This document shows positions 37,286 through 46,037 of a stretch of DNA of 64,000 bases, in pieces. The stretch is from Deltaproteobacteria bacterium (lineage in GTDB: Bacteria > Myxococcota_A > Polyangia > Polyangiales > JADJMO01), in contig JALHOE010000014.1 of NCBI GenBank assembly GCA_022843175.1, positions 1 to 64,000 of the forward strand. Direction: 5' to 3'. The position numbers and the translations under genes are program-made. The first letter of the stretch is position 1, and every line of letters starts with the position of its first letter. The notes below the pieces were generated by a model. It did no database searches and was not told the DNA's origin. It was given only the letters and a program-made list of their open reading frames with translations.

Positions 37286-37960
37286 TCACCACTCCGCGAA
37301 GATGGTGCCGCTCGACCACGAGTGGACCTCGACCGAGGTCTGCGCGTGGGCGATCCCGCACATGTCGAGCGTGCTGAGCATGCCGGCGAGCTGCACGCTC
37401 TCGATGTAGAGCGGCTCGTCGAAGATATGCATCGCCGCCGCGCGTGGCCCCCGTCGCTCGTAGCGCAACGAGCCGTACGACGCGATGTGCGGGCGGCTGC
37501 GCTCGATCTGCGCGAGGAGGTCGTGCGGGGTGGGCTGCACGAGCGAGATGATCAGGCGGCCGAGGATGCTCTTCGCGAAGTAGCCGACCGACGCGCGGTG
37601 CAGCTCGCGCATGCCGTCGTGCACGTGCTCGGGAGATGCGGTCAGCGCGCCGGCGATCACGAGCCGCCGCAGGTAGTCGCGCAGCGGGTACATCTTGAAC
37701 GTGACCGCCTCGTGGCGTCCGCACTCGGCGTCGTACTTGTGCACGAGGCCGGTGCCGCGGCGCGCGACCTCGTCGCGGAGCATCTTGAACCACACTCCAC
37801 GCGCCATCTGATCGCTGCGGATGCGCGTCATTCGCTCGACGACGTCGCAGTGCAGCGCGAGCTCCGCGAAGAGCGAGACGGGCTCGCTCCGCGGCTCCAG
37901 CTCGGCCGACTCCGATTCTCGCCCCATCCCTCCCGGTGAGGATGGCGCACTCGCCGTCAC
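37286..37960 (-). CDS. DUF2378 (TIGR02265) family protein
   Basis: A 224-residue soluble protein. The pattern MARGVWFKMLRDEVARRGTG, FKMYPLRDYLRRLVIAGALT, a central FAKSILGRLIISL helix and a C-terminal beta stretch with LSTLDMCGI match the DUF2378 family, known mainly from myxobacteria, where many paralogues occur per genome. Function is unknown. GTG at 37960 has a Shine-Dalgarno (GAAGGG) at a proper distance; the ATG at 37927 has its purine run too close. Convergent with the mini-WYL gene. Confidence 0.85.
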   Translation of the reverse strand: MTASAPSSPGGMGRESESAELEPRSEPVSLFAELALHCDVVERMTRIRSDQMARGVWFKMLRDEVARRGTGLVHKYDAECGRHEAVTFKMYPLRDYLRRLVIAGALTASPEHVHDGMRELHRASVGYFAKSILGRLIISLVQPTPHDLLAQIERSRPHIASYGSLRYERRGPRAAAMHIFDEPLYIESVQLAGMLSTLDMCGIAHAQTSVEVHSWSSGTIFAEW

Positions 37961-38086
37961 AAATCGACCCTTCGCCCGAATACGGGCGTCGCGTTGCCCG
38001 CTCTCGGGCGTCCGGCGTCGGTTCCTGCCGAGATTTCAGTTTTTTCTGGCTCGGCACGACAGGTGCTCACCGGGCTCGAGCCATCG

Positions 38087-39688
38087 ATGCAAGCGCTGTC
38101 CCACGAAACCCCTCCCCACACCGTCGCGCACGCGATCGTCGACACCCTCCTCGCGTACGGCGTCGACACGCTGTTCGGGATCCCCGGCGGCGCGATCTCG
38201 GCGCTCTACGACGCATGCCTCGACCGTCCAGCGTTGCGACTCGTGACCACGAGGCACGAGACGGCGGCGGTCTTCGCCGCGATCGGGCACGCGCGCGTGA
38301 CCGGTCGCCCCGCGGTCGTCGTCGTGACATCGGGGCCGGGCCTCACCAACGCGATCACGGGGCTCGCCGCCGCGCACGCCGAGCAGGTGCCGCTGCTCCT
38401 CATCGCCGGCGACGTCGCCGTCGAGAGCGCGGGGCGCTTCGCGCTGCAGGACGGCGCTGTGCTCGGGGCTTTGTCGCTCGCGCGCGCGGTGACACGCTTC
38501 TGCGCGCGAATCGAGCGCCCGAGCGCCGCGCAGTCGCTCGTGGTGCGCGCCCTCGCGGAGGCAGCCCGGGGGCCGGTGCTCCTGACGCTCCCTCTCGACG
38601 TGTCGCGCGCGCCCATCGCCCTCCGACGCATCCTCCACGGCGACGGCTACGCGGAGGTCGCGGGTGCGCTGCGCGCCGCCCGATCTCCCTTGATCGTGCT
38701 CGGCGCCGGCGCGCGTCACTGTCCCGCGGTGGTGTCGATCGCCGAGGGGACCGGCGCGATGGTGGCCGTGACCGCGCACGCCAAGGGGGCGTTCCCCGAG
38801 CAGCACCCCCACTATCTCGGCGTCCTCGGGTTCGGCGGGCACGCGTCGGCGACGCGCTACGCGGCCGCTGCCGACGCCACCGTCGTCCTCGGGTCGCGAC
38901 TCGGCGACCTCGCGACCAACGGCTGGTCGTGCGAGCTGCGTTCGGTCGTGCAGATCGACCGCGACGCTGCGGTCCTCGGCCGGAACTACGAGCTCACGCT
39001 CGGGATCGTCGCCGACACCGCCGTCGCCGCGCACGCGATCGCAGGCCACACCCGCGGCGCCGTCGCGCCGCGCGGCGTCGCGCTCGGGTGGGACGAGCCC
39101 GAGGCCACCGCGCCTCTTCACCCCGGCTTCGTCCTCCGCGCGCTCCAGCGTGCGCTGCCGCCCACGGCGATCTTCACCGTCGACATCGGCGAGCACGCGG
39201 CGTTCGCCGTGCACTACCTCCGCGTGGAGACCGCCGATCGCTTCCACCTCAACGCCGGTCTCGGCTCGATGGGCAGCGGGCTCGGCAGCGCGATCGGCAT
39301 CAAGCTCGCCCGCCCCGACGTCCCGGTGGTCGCGATCGTCGGCGATGGGGGGTTCGCGATGCACGCCGGGGAGCTCCTCACCTGCGTCGAGGCAGGGATC
39401 GGGGTCGTGTTCGTGGTGTTCAACGACGGCTGCTATCGGATGTGCGATCTCGGCTTCGACGCGGTGTACGGCCGGCGACCGCGCGGGCTGCCCTCGACGA
39501 GGGTCGACCTCGCCGCGGTCGCGAGCGCGATGGGCGCGGTCTCGGTGCGGGTCGAGCACGCGAGCGATCTGCCGGACCTCACCCCCTCGCGACGACCGAT
39601 CGTCCTCGACGTGAGAATCGACACGCGACAGCAGCTCTCGCTCGGCACCCGCACCGCCAGCATCAAGCACTTCGCGGGGCGGCGATGA
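38087..39688 (+). CDS. ThDP-dependent acetolactate-synthase-like enzyme
   Basis: A 533-residue enzyme with the three-domain layout of acetolactate synthase/decarboxylase ThDP enzymes. The catalytic Glu is E58 (TTRHETAAVFAA), after the GIPGGAISALYDA loop; the central domain has GVLGFGGHASATRYAAAADA; and the ThDP/Mg motif is GDGGFAMHAGEL followed about 27 residues on by FNDGC. No FAD-binding features stand out. Its stop overlaps the start of a KAS III-like gene (ATGA), so the pair is probably coexpressed and works in one pathway, perhaps forming an acyloin. Branched-chain amino-acid synthesis is less likely because no ilvN or ilvC is near. Confidence 0.88.
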   Translation: MQALSHETPPHTVAHAIVDTLLAYGVDTLFGIPGGAISALYDACLDRPALRLVTTRHETAAVFAAIGHARVTGRPAVVVVTSGPGLTNAITGLAAAHAEQVPLLLIAGDVAVESAGRFALQDGAVLGALSLARAVTRFCARIERPSAAQSLVVRALAEAARGPVLLTLPLDVSRAPIALRRILHGDGYAEVAGALRAARSPLIVLGAGARHCPAVVSIAEGTGAMVAVTAHAKGAFPEQHPHYLGVLGFGGHASATRYAAAADATVVLGSRLGDLATNGWSCELRSVVQIDRDAAVLGRNYELTLGIVADTAVAAHAIAGHTRGAVAPRGVALGWDEPEATAPLHPGFVLRALQRALPPTAIFTVDIGEHAAFAVHYLRVETADRFHLNAGLGSMGSGLGSAIGIKLARPDVPVVAIVGDGGFAMHAGELLTCVEAGIGVVFVVFNDGCYRMCDLGFDAVYGRRPRGLPSTRVDLAAVASAMGAVSVRVEHASDLPDLTPSRRPIVLDVRIDTRQQLSLGTRTASIKHFAGRR

Positions 39689-40737
39689 GGGCCGCGATCA
39701 AGGGGCTCGGCCTGTGGCTGCCGGGCGAGGTTCGGCGCAACGACGCGTGGCCTCCGTCGTTCACCGAGCAGTTCGCCGAGCGGCACCGCGCGGACTTCAC
39801 CCGCGTCGAGCCGGCGCGCGACGCGCTCGGTGCGATCGCCGAACGCCATGCCAGAGCCCATGAGCGCGATCCCTTTCGGGGGACCAAGCAACGATACGTC
39901 GCGCGCGACGTCCTCCCGAGTGAGGCGGAGGCGCACGCGGGCGCGGCCGCGCTCGCCGACGCGAAGGTCGATCCGCTGGAGATCGACGTCGTGCTATCGC
40001 ACTCGCTGGTCCCCGATCGCCTCACGCCGCCGAACGCACCGCTCGTCGCGCATCGCCTCGGCCTGCGCCGCGCCGCTGCCTTCGGGCTCGACGCGGTCTG
40101 CGCGTCGGTGCTCGCGCAGCTGATCGCGGGCGCCGCGCTGATCGAGTCGGGACGTGCGCGACACGTGTTGCTCGTGCAGTCGCACCTCGTCTCGCCGACG
40201 CTCGACTACACGCACCCTGCGTCCGTGTTCCTCGGCGACGCAGCCTCGGCGCTCGTGCTCGGGTCGGCTCGCGAGGGCGGGATCGAGCATCACGTGGCGC
40301 GGGCCGACGGCGCGCTCCACGGCGGAATCACCTGGGAGCGCCGCGACGGCGCGCGAGAGCGTTGGTATCAAGCGGGTGGGGCATTTCTCCCCGGGTCGGC
40401 GGATCCCGATGCGGTCCGTGTGATGAGCGCGCGTCTGCTGCACCTCGGCGTCGAGACGCTCACCGAGCTCTTCGCGAACGGTGGTCACACGGATGTGCTC
40501 GTCTGCTTCCAACCCACCGCCTGGTACGGAGCCGCGGCCGCCGAAGCGCTCGGAATCACTCACGCGCCGTCGACATTCGAGCGCCTCGCGCACGTCGGTG
40601 CCTGCGGGGTCGTCGCGAATCTGCTCGAGGCTCGGGACCGCGGGCTGATGGAGCGGGGCGCTCGGCTCGCGCTGTATGCGCATGGCGCCGGCGTTAATCG
40701 CGCAGGTCTGCTGTTGCGTTGTGGTGCTCCTGACTAG
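39685..40737 (+). CDS. KAS III (FabH)-like thiolase-fold enzyme with altered catalytic triad
   Basis: A 350-residue thiolase-fold protein. The nucleophile C139 is present (FGLDAVCASVLAQL), and FLGDAASALVLGSA and LYAHGAGVNRAGLLL are typical KAS III elements. The usual His of the HQAN motif appears replaced (VCFQPTAW, residues 273-280), and the Asn of the GNTS motif aligns with GACG (305-308). So it may be an acyltransferase and not a decarboxylating condensing enzyme. It is coupled to the preceding ThDP enzyme and ends ten bases before the histidine kinase gene. Confidence 0.85.
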   Translation: MRAAIKGLGLWLPGEVRRNDAWPPSFTEQFAERHRADFTRVEPARDALGAIAERHARAHERDPFRGTKQRYVARDVLPSEAEAHAGAAALADAKVDPLEIDVVLSHSLVPDRLTPPNAPLVAHRLGLRRAAAFGLDAVCASVLAQLIAGAALIESGRARHVLLVQSHLVSPTLDYTHPASVFLGDAASALVLGSAREGGIEHHVARADGALHGGITWERRDGARERWYQAGGAFLPGSADPDAVRVMSARLLHLGVETLTELFANGGHTDVLVCFQPTAWYGAAAAEALGITHAPSTFERLAHVGACGVVANLLEARDRGLMERGARLALYAHGAGVNRAGLLLRCGAPD

Positions 40738-40747
40738 ACTTGGCCGC

Positions 40748-42181
40748 ATGGGTGGGGCACGGGCGGTTCTCGCGGCGAGCGAGCGCATGGGGGGGCGTGT
40801 CCGCGAGCTCTGCCGGACGCTCGACGTCGACGTCGTGAGCGTCGAGTCGCTCACCGCCGACGTGGTTGCGCAGCTCCGGGCGACCGCGCCGGTGATCGTC
40901 GCCGTCGTGAGCAGCAAGGAGGCGGCAGAGGCGGCGCTCGCGGCGGACGTCGACGATGTGCTCGAGGAGCAGTTTCTGTCCGTCGAGATGCTGTCGCGAG
41001 CGTTGCGCGTCGCAGCCCTGCGAGCGTCGCGTCGCCGCGACGAGGACGCGCGGGCCGCTCCTCACCGCGAACGGCTGGCCGCGGTGGGCGCGGTCGCCGC
41101 CGGCGTGGCGCATGAGATCAGCAGCCCCGCGAGCGCGGTCGTCGTGCACCTCGAGCTCCTGCGCGCCGAGCTCGACGGGGAGCGCTGCGCGGTCTCCACC
41201 GAACGCCTGCGTCAGGTCCTCGACGACACGCTGGCGTCGATGCGCGTGGTGCTCGATCTCGTGCGCGATCTCCAGTCGCTCGGCGGCACCGACGGCGATC
41301 CCGCGCCCGAGGTCGTCGACGTGCGCGCGCTCGTTCGCCAGGTCCTGCGACTCTCGGTGCCGCGCGATCTGCCGGTGGAGATCGACGACCCCGTCGACGT
41401 CCCGCTGCTGTGGGTGCCGCGGACGCGGCTGATGCAGATTGTCACCAACCTGGTGTCGAACGCGGTCCACGCGATGCGCGAGCACCCGCGGCCGGCCCAT
41501 CGCCTGCGGGTCTCGATCCGTCTCGACGACACGTCGCTGATGCTCGCCATCGCCGACACCGGCTGCGGCATCTCTCCGGAAGACCTCGCCCGGGTGTTCG
41601 ATCGCTACTACACGACGCGCAACGCACGCGGCGGCACCGGCCTCGGCTTGCCGCTCTCGCGCCAGATCGTCCGCGATCTCGGCGGCGATCTCACGCTCGA
41701 CTCCACGGTGGACGAGGGGACGATCGCGATGGTGTTCCTCCCGCTCGCTCTCCGCAGCGGCATTCCCCTCGAGCGCTCGTTCCCCGACTCGCGCGGAGGC
41801 CTGCCCCGGCGCCCGCGGGTGCTCGTGGTCGAGACCGATCCGGCCTGGCTGCGCGCGCTCGAGAAGCTGCTGCTGCCGTACTTCGACCTGCTCCGCGCGC
41901 GGAGCGGCGTCGAGGCGCTCGACGTGATCTCCTCGGGCGCGCGGGTGGAGCTGATGGTGTACGACGAGACGCTCCGCGCCGGCGACGTGCTGCTCTGGGA
42001 GGTCGTCGCCCGCTACGCGCCGGGCATGCTCCGACGCACGGTGCTGATCGGGAGCGGCGAGTCCCCGGTTGCGGCGACGATCCCTCGCGAGGCCCTCGAC
42101 GAAGAGCTGGTTGCCGCGCTCGAGCGACTCGAAGCTGACTACGACGTCGGATCGCTCGCGGATCGACCGCTCATCCCCTGA
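40748..42181 (+). CDS. soluble histidine kinase with receiver-like ends
   Basis: A 477-residue protein without transmembrane segments. Residues 1-95 look like a degenerate receiver (ARAVLAASERMGG, VIVAVVSSKEAAE) lacking the phospho-acceptor. The kinase core follows: H-box AAGVAHEISSPASAV (H122), N-box QIVTNLVSNAVHAM, DTGCGIS and GGTGLGLPLS. A second receiver-like region from about 370 (RPRVLVVETDPAWLRALEKL) has an unusual VYDET at the acceptor position. ATG 40748 lies ten bases after the KAS III stop, so it may share that transcript. It converges with a sigma-54 activator, overlapping by 11 bases. Confidence 0.88.
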   Translation: MGGARAVLAASERMGGRVRELCRTLDVDVVSVESLTADVVAQLRATAPVIVAVVSSKEAAEAALAADVDDVLEEQFLSVEMLSRALRVAALRASRRRDEDARAAPHRERLAAVGAVAAGVAHEISSPASAVVVHLELLRAELDGERCAVSTERLRQVLDDTLASMRVVLDLVRDLQSLGGTDGDPAPEVVDVRALVRQVLRLSVPRDLPVEIDDPVDVPLLWVPRTRLMQIVTNLVSNAVHAMREHPRPAHRLRVSIRLDDTSLMLAIADTGCGISPEDLARVFDRYYTTRNARGGTGLGLPLSRQIVRDLGGDLTLDSTVDEGTIAMVFLPLALRSGIPLERSFPDSRGGLPRRPRVLVVETDPAWLRALEKLLLPYFDLLRARSGVEALDVISSGARVELMVYDETLRAGDVLLWEVVARYAPGMLRRTVLIGSGESPVAATIPREALDEELVAALERLEADYDVGSLADRPLIP

Positions 42182-43115
42182 CGCGCCGGTCGAGCACCTT
42201 GCGGTCGACGCCGAGGAGCCGCGCCGCGCGCGCCCTGACGCCGTCCGACAGCTCCAGCGCGCGCGCGATCAGCGCCTGCTCCAAATGCTCGAGCTTCGAG
42301 CCGGCGACGCTGGACTCGAGGACTGCCGTGACGAGCGCGTCGACCTCCGAGCGACGCCGGCGCGGTGGCACCAGCGCCTCCAGCACGTTGACGGTCACGA
42401 GGTCTTCGTCCGACAGGAGCGCGATGCGCTCGATCGCGTTGCGGAGCTCGCGCACGTTGCCGGGCCAGTTGCGGCGCGCGAGCCAGGCGAGCGCCTCGTC
42501 GGTGAAGGCGAGGCGGTCGCCGGCGAACAGCGCGGCGAGGTGGGGGATCTCCTCTCGCCGCGCCGCGAGCGGTGGCACCTCGAGCGACACGACGTTGAGG
42601 CGGTAGTAGAGGTCCTCGCGGAAGCGCCCCTCGTCGATGCGGGCTTCGAGGTCGACGTGGGTGGCCGCGAGGACGCGGGCCTCGAGGTCGCGGTCCTCGT
42701 CTCCGCCGAGCGGCCGGTAGCGGCCCTGTTCGAGGACTCGCAGCAGCTTGGGCTGCACCTCGAGCGGCACCTCGGCGATCTCGTCGAGGAAGAGCGTGCC
42801 GCGCCCGGCGAGCTCGAGCTCTCCCGGCGCGCGCCGATCGGCGCCGGTGAACGCGCCGCGGGCGTGGCCGAAGAAGATCGACTCGAACAGCGTGGCGGGT
42901 AGGGTGCTGCAGTTGACGGCGACAAAGGGCTCGCCGCGGCGCGCGCCCCGGTCGTGGAGCGCGCGGGCGACGAGCTCCTTGCCGACGCCCGTCTGGCCGC
43001 GAATGAGGACGGGGGCGTCCGCGTTGGCGAGGCGCGTGATCATCCCGTGGACCCCGGTCATGGCCGCCGAGCGCCCGAGCCTCGCTTCGTGCATGGGTGC
43101 GGTATGCAGCGCCAT
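42171..43115 (-). CDS. sigma-54-dependent activator without a receiver domain
   Basis: A protein of about 314 residues (ATG 43115; an in-frame GTG at 43139 adds eight). The AAA+ domain starts almost at once: Walker A GQTGVGKE, the sigma-54 contact loop GAFTGA, FLDEIAEVP and the R-finger region WPGNVRELRNAIER. A C-terminal Fis-like HTH is present (SDGVRARAARLLGVDRKVLD). There is no N-terminal sensory domain, like PspF-type activators, so activity must be controlled by a partner or by amount. It is adjacent to and convergent with a histidine kinase gene. Confidence 0.92.
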   Translation of the reverse strand: MALHTAPMHEARLGRSAAMTGVHGMITRLANADAPVLIRGQTGVGKELVARALHDRGARRGEPFVAVNCSTLPATLFESIFFGHARGAFTGADRRAPGELELAGRGTLFLDEIAEVPLEVQPKLLRVLEQGRYRPLGGDEDRDLEARVLAATHVDLEARIDEGRFREDLYYRLNVVSLEVPPLAARREEIPHLAALFAGDRLAFTDEALAWLARRNWPGNVRELRNAIERIALLSDEDLVTVNVLEALVPPRRRRSEVDALVTAVLESSVAGSKLEHLEQALIARALELSDGVRARAARLLGVDRKVLDRRVRG

Positions 43116-43192
43116 GCCGACGGATTGCGTCGCACGCACGCACGGCTCGGATGCGACGCGATCTGTCGGATCGACGTGTCAGGCCGCGCGCT

Positions 43193-44287
43193 TCAGGCGG
43201 CGAACAGCGTCTGCCGCAGCGTTCCGACCATCTTTTCGACGACCTCGCGCGGCGGGAGGCCGAGCGCCGTCCGCACCCCGGGGTGCACCCTGCCGATCTC
43301 GATGACGACGTCGTCGAGCGCGCGCTCCGTCGCGGCGCGAAGCTCGCCGCGTTGCTCCTCGCTCAGGTGTCGATCGAAGAACGCGATGAGGTCCCAGGAG
43401 AGCGCCGCGTGGTCGAGCTCGTCGTCGTAGAGCGACGCGGCGAGGGCGCGCAGCTCGGGATCCGCGGCGTGCGCGCGCTGGTGCTCGAGGTAGGCGACGC
43501 CGAGCGTCTCGTGGACGCACCCCTCGACGGCGTTCTCGAGCGCGAGGTCGAACGTCGTCGGCGCCGCGTCGCGGGCGAGGGTGATCGGACGCGGACGGGC
43601 GCCGTACTTCTTGGCGAGGCGCGCCGTGCTGCGGGCGTGGGCGATCTCGTCGCGGGCGGCGCGGCGCGTGCGGGCGCGGAGGTCTCCGTCGGCGCCGAGC
43701 TCGCACAGCGAGCGCTCGAGGCGGCGGAACGCGTGGACGCTCGCGGCCTCGATGCGGGCCATCTCGGCGAGCGCGGTGCCGACCGGATTCTCGCCCTCGC
43801 ACGGCCCCACGTCGTTGGCGAGGAGATCGCCCGGCTTGCGGCCGACGGCGCACCCCGAGCAGTACACGGTCGTGCCGTCGCCGCTCGCCATGCTGAGGCT
43901 GCAGTACGAGAAGCTCGGCGCCCCGTAGGAGTACTTGATCGGCGCGCAGAGGCGCTTGCACTCCTCGCTCGTCGGCGGCGTGGAGGGCGGGAAGGGCAGG
44001 CCGCAGGGATAGGTGACCTTCTCGTTGCACGAGGTGTTGTCCGCGATCGGCGTGCAGGCGCCGGTGTCGACCGGGGCGGTGTCGATCGGGAGCGCCGTGT
44101 CGGACGGGGCGGTGTCGGAGGGGACGGCGGTGTCCGCGGGGTCGACCTTGGTGTCGGCGGGGTCTTTGCCCGTGTCGGCGGTCCCGCTGTCGTCGAACGC
44201 TTCGGTGGCGACGTTGCCGCCGCACGCGGGGGCGATCGCGGCGAAGAGGGCCGAGGAGAGGAGGAGCTGCAGGCGGGCACGCGTCAT
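43193..44287 (-). CDS. lipoprotein with Asp/Thr-rich linker and ferritin-like domain
   Basis: A 364-residue protein. The lipoprotein signal (MTRARLQLLLSSALFAAIAP, Cys22) is followed by a linker rich in DPADT/PSDT/APSDT repeats, then a Cys-rich segment (about residues 75-165, at least ten Cys including CKRLCAP and CSGCAVG) and a C-terminal helical domain with EMARIEAASVHAFRRLERSL, RDEIAHARSTARLA, ENAVEGCVHETLG and YDDELDHAALSWDL. The spaced Glu/ExxH pattern suggests a ferritin-like di-iron fold. Start ATG 44287 gives the clean signal. Surface or periplasmic role unknown. Confidence 0.82.
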   Translation of the reverse strand: MTRARLQLLLSSALFAAIAPACGGNVATEAFDDSGTADTGKDPADTKVDPADTAVPSDTAPSDTALPIDTAPVDTGACTPIADNTSCNEKVTYPCGLPFPPSTPPTSEECKRLCAPIKYSYGAPSFSYCSLSMASGDGTTVYCSGCAVGRKPGDLLANDVGPCEGENPVGTALAEMARIEAASVHAFRRLERSLCELGADGDLRARTRRAARDEIAHARSTARLAKKYGARPRPITLARDAAPTTFDLALENAVEGCVHETLGVAYLEHQRAHAADPELRALAASLYDDELDHAALSWDLIAFFDRHLSEEQRGELRAATERALDDVVIEIGRVHPGVRTALGLPPREVVEKMVGTLRQTLFAA

Positions 44288-44378
44288 GACCGTGGCCCAC
44301 AGCAACGGCCGTGCCCGGCCCACGGGCGAAATGTTGTGCCGATGCGGGCCAAAATCCGCTCGGCGGGCGATCACCTTG

Positions 44379-45074
44379 TCAGCTGGCGGCCTCGAGCGCC
44401 TCTTTGACGAGCGCCTTCTCGAACTCGTCCTGCGGCTGCATCGCGCTCACGCGCGCCGCGAAGCGCGCGATCGCCGGGGACTGCACGTCGAGCGCCCGGA
44501 GCGCCTGCACGATCCGCGTCTCGATGTGGAGCGGCTGGGTGGCGCTGTCGAGCATGGCGATCAGGGGCGGGGCGGCGTCCTTCGACTTCGTGTCCTCGAG
44601 CGCGTCGACGAGGATCGAGACGTTGCCCTTGGCGGCGGACGTCTTGCCCTTGCTCTCCTCCTGCAGCCACCGGGCGAGCGTCGCTACCGCCGCGCGCTTC
44701 TCCTTTTCGGGCGCGAGCGCGGCGAGCTTGCCGACGGCGTCGATCGCTGCAGCGGCGACGTAGCCGTCCCTCGCGAGATCGATTTGCTGGAGCGCCGGGA
44801 GCGCGTTCACGTCGCCGCGGGCGATGCTGGCCTCGATCTCCGCGCGGTGCGCGAACGGATCGTAGGACGGCGCGGGCGCGGGCGTTGCGGTCGTCGTCGC
44901 GACGGTGGTCGCGGTCGGCGGCGGCGCGGGGACCGTCGTCGCCGCCGTCGTCGACGCGACCTCCGCGGCGTTCGCGGCCGCCAGCGGCGCAGTCGGGCGG
45001 CTCGGACCGCGCATCACCAGGAGGACGACGACGATCGCGAACGCAGCGGCCGCCACGATGAGGAGCTTCTTCAT
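44379..45074 (-). CDS. membrane-anchored HEAT-like repeat protein
   Basis: A 231-residue protein: an N-terminal transmembrane anchor (KLLIVAAAAFAIVVVLLVMR), an Ala/Thr/Pro-rich linker to about residue 70, then helical repeats (ALPALQQIDLARDGYVAAAA, AAVATLARWLQEESK, ILVDALEDTKSKDAAPPLIA, RIVQALRALD) that look like HEAT repeats. The start codon overlaps the stop of the lysozyme-like gene by one base (TGATG), so it is probably translated with it. It might regulate or scaffold the muramidase. No family named. Confidence 0.75.
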   Translation of the reverse strand: MKKLLIVAAAAFAIVVVLLVMRGPSRPTAPLAAANAAEVASTTAATTVPAPPPTATTVATTTATPAPAPSYDPFAHRAEIEASIARGDVNALPALQQIDLARDGYVAAAAIDAVGKLAALAPEKEKRAAVATLARWLQEESKGKTSAAKGNVSILVDALEDTKSKDAAPPLIAMLDSATQPLHIETRIVQALRALDVQSPAIARFAARVSAMQPQDEFEKALVKEALEAAS

Positions 45075-45904
45075 CAGCACCCCGCGAACTTGCAGTACTC
45101 CGCGCGGAGCGCCGACATGCTCTTGATCGGCTGGCCGTAGCGCCCCGGCGGGAGCGAGGCCCACTCGTAGGAAATCTTGCTCATCACGTTGGCGAACTCG
45201 GTCGCCGTCATCGCGCGATCGGCGGGGATCGTCGCCTTGCGCCAGGAGATGAGCGTCATCGCGCCGCGGGTCTGGTTCTCGGGGCGGAAGTTGGGGAGCC
45301 CGAGCCCGTTCCACGTCTTGTTGAGGAACTGGTAGCGACCGGCCGCGCTCGAGCAATACGAGCCCGAGCAGATCACCTTGTCGGGGTGGCGGTTGCAGTC
45401 GCTCACCGTCTTGTACGAGTAGAGGATGTTGTAGCCGTCGTAGCCGTGGCCCTTGGTGCCCTCGGCGTAGGCGATGGTGTCGAGGAGCGCCTTGCGCTTG
45501 GAGGTCACGACGCCGACGGCGCGCGCGGGCGCGCACGACGCCGGGCCCACGACGCCGCTCACCTTGTCGAGGTAGTCGCCGTGCGACCAGCCCTCGGTGC
45601 CGCCGTAGCGGATGTTGTACCAGCCGCTCTTCGGCGTCGCGTCGACGACCGTGACGAGCGCGCCCTCGGGGATGACCTTGTAGATCTTCGCGGTGCGCGA
45701 GGGCGACGCGCGCAGGTTGAGGTTCGCGTTGGTGCGCAGCTGGGTGCCGGACGACACGCTGCCGACCATCGCCTCTGCGTCACGCGTCTCTCCCTCGTCC
45801 TCGGGCTCCTCGACGCCGACCAGCTCGGAGCCCTCGCCGTCGGCCATCGTGCAGCCGGTGGCGAGCGTGAGCGCGAGGAAGAGCGGGGCGAGGGAGCGCG
45901 TCAT
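45074..45904 (-). CDS. lipoprotein muramidase: SH3 domain plus lambda-lysozyme-type domain
   Basis: A 276-residue protein with a lipoprotein signal (MTRSLAPLFLALTLATGC, Cys18), an acidic linker, an SH3b domain (about residues 54-115: TNANLNLRASPSRTAKIYKV, GTEGWSHGDYLDKV) and a C-terminal domain resembling phage lambda lysozyme (LDTIAYAEGTKGHGYDGYN, SSAAGRYQFLNKTW, YEWASLPPGRYGQ). E148 in AYAEGT corresponds to the catalytic Glu of the lambda enzyme, which cleaves peptidoglycan by transglycosylation. No other phage genes are nearby, so it is a cellular envelope enzyme for wall remodelling or predation. ATG 45904 begins the signal. Confidence 0.88.
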   Translation of the reverse strand: MTRSLAPLFLALTLATGCTMADGEGSELVGVEEPEDEGETRDAEAMVGSVSSGTQLRTNANLNLRASPSRTAKIYKVIPEGALVTVVDATPKSGWYNIRYGGTEGWSHGDYLDKVSGVVGPASCAPARAVGVVTSKRKALLDTIAYAEGTKGHGYDGYNILYSYKTVSDCNRHPDKVICSGSYCSSAAGRYQFLNKTWNGLGLPNFRPENQTRGAMTLISWRKATIPADRAMTATEFANVMSKISYEWASLPPGRYGQPIKSMSALRAEYCKFAGC

Positions 45905-46037
45905 GGAACGCCCACTCTTCAATGAACGTACCGCTCACGAGAACACAGTTTCCCTCGAAGATTCTCGCTCTATCGCACCTGCGCGCACCGGGGCCGCTGG
46001 CGTATCGGGTGAGTGACACGCGGCACGCGCGCGTGCG

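Noticed and set aside
45074-45904. A prophage remnant, because of the lambda-type lysozyme domain
   Set aside because: There are no holin, structural, integrase or attachment-site signals; the protein has a lipoprotein signal and SH3 domain, and its neighbours are cellular envelope genes.
46023-46036. GCACGCGCGCGTGC palindrome next to the pirin stop codon
   Set aside because: Alternating GC dyads of this size are expected often in DNA of this composition; placement alone is weak support for a terminator.
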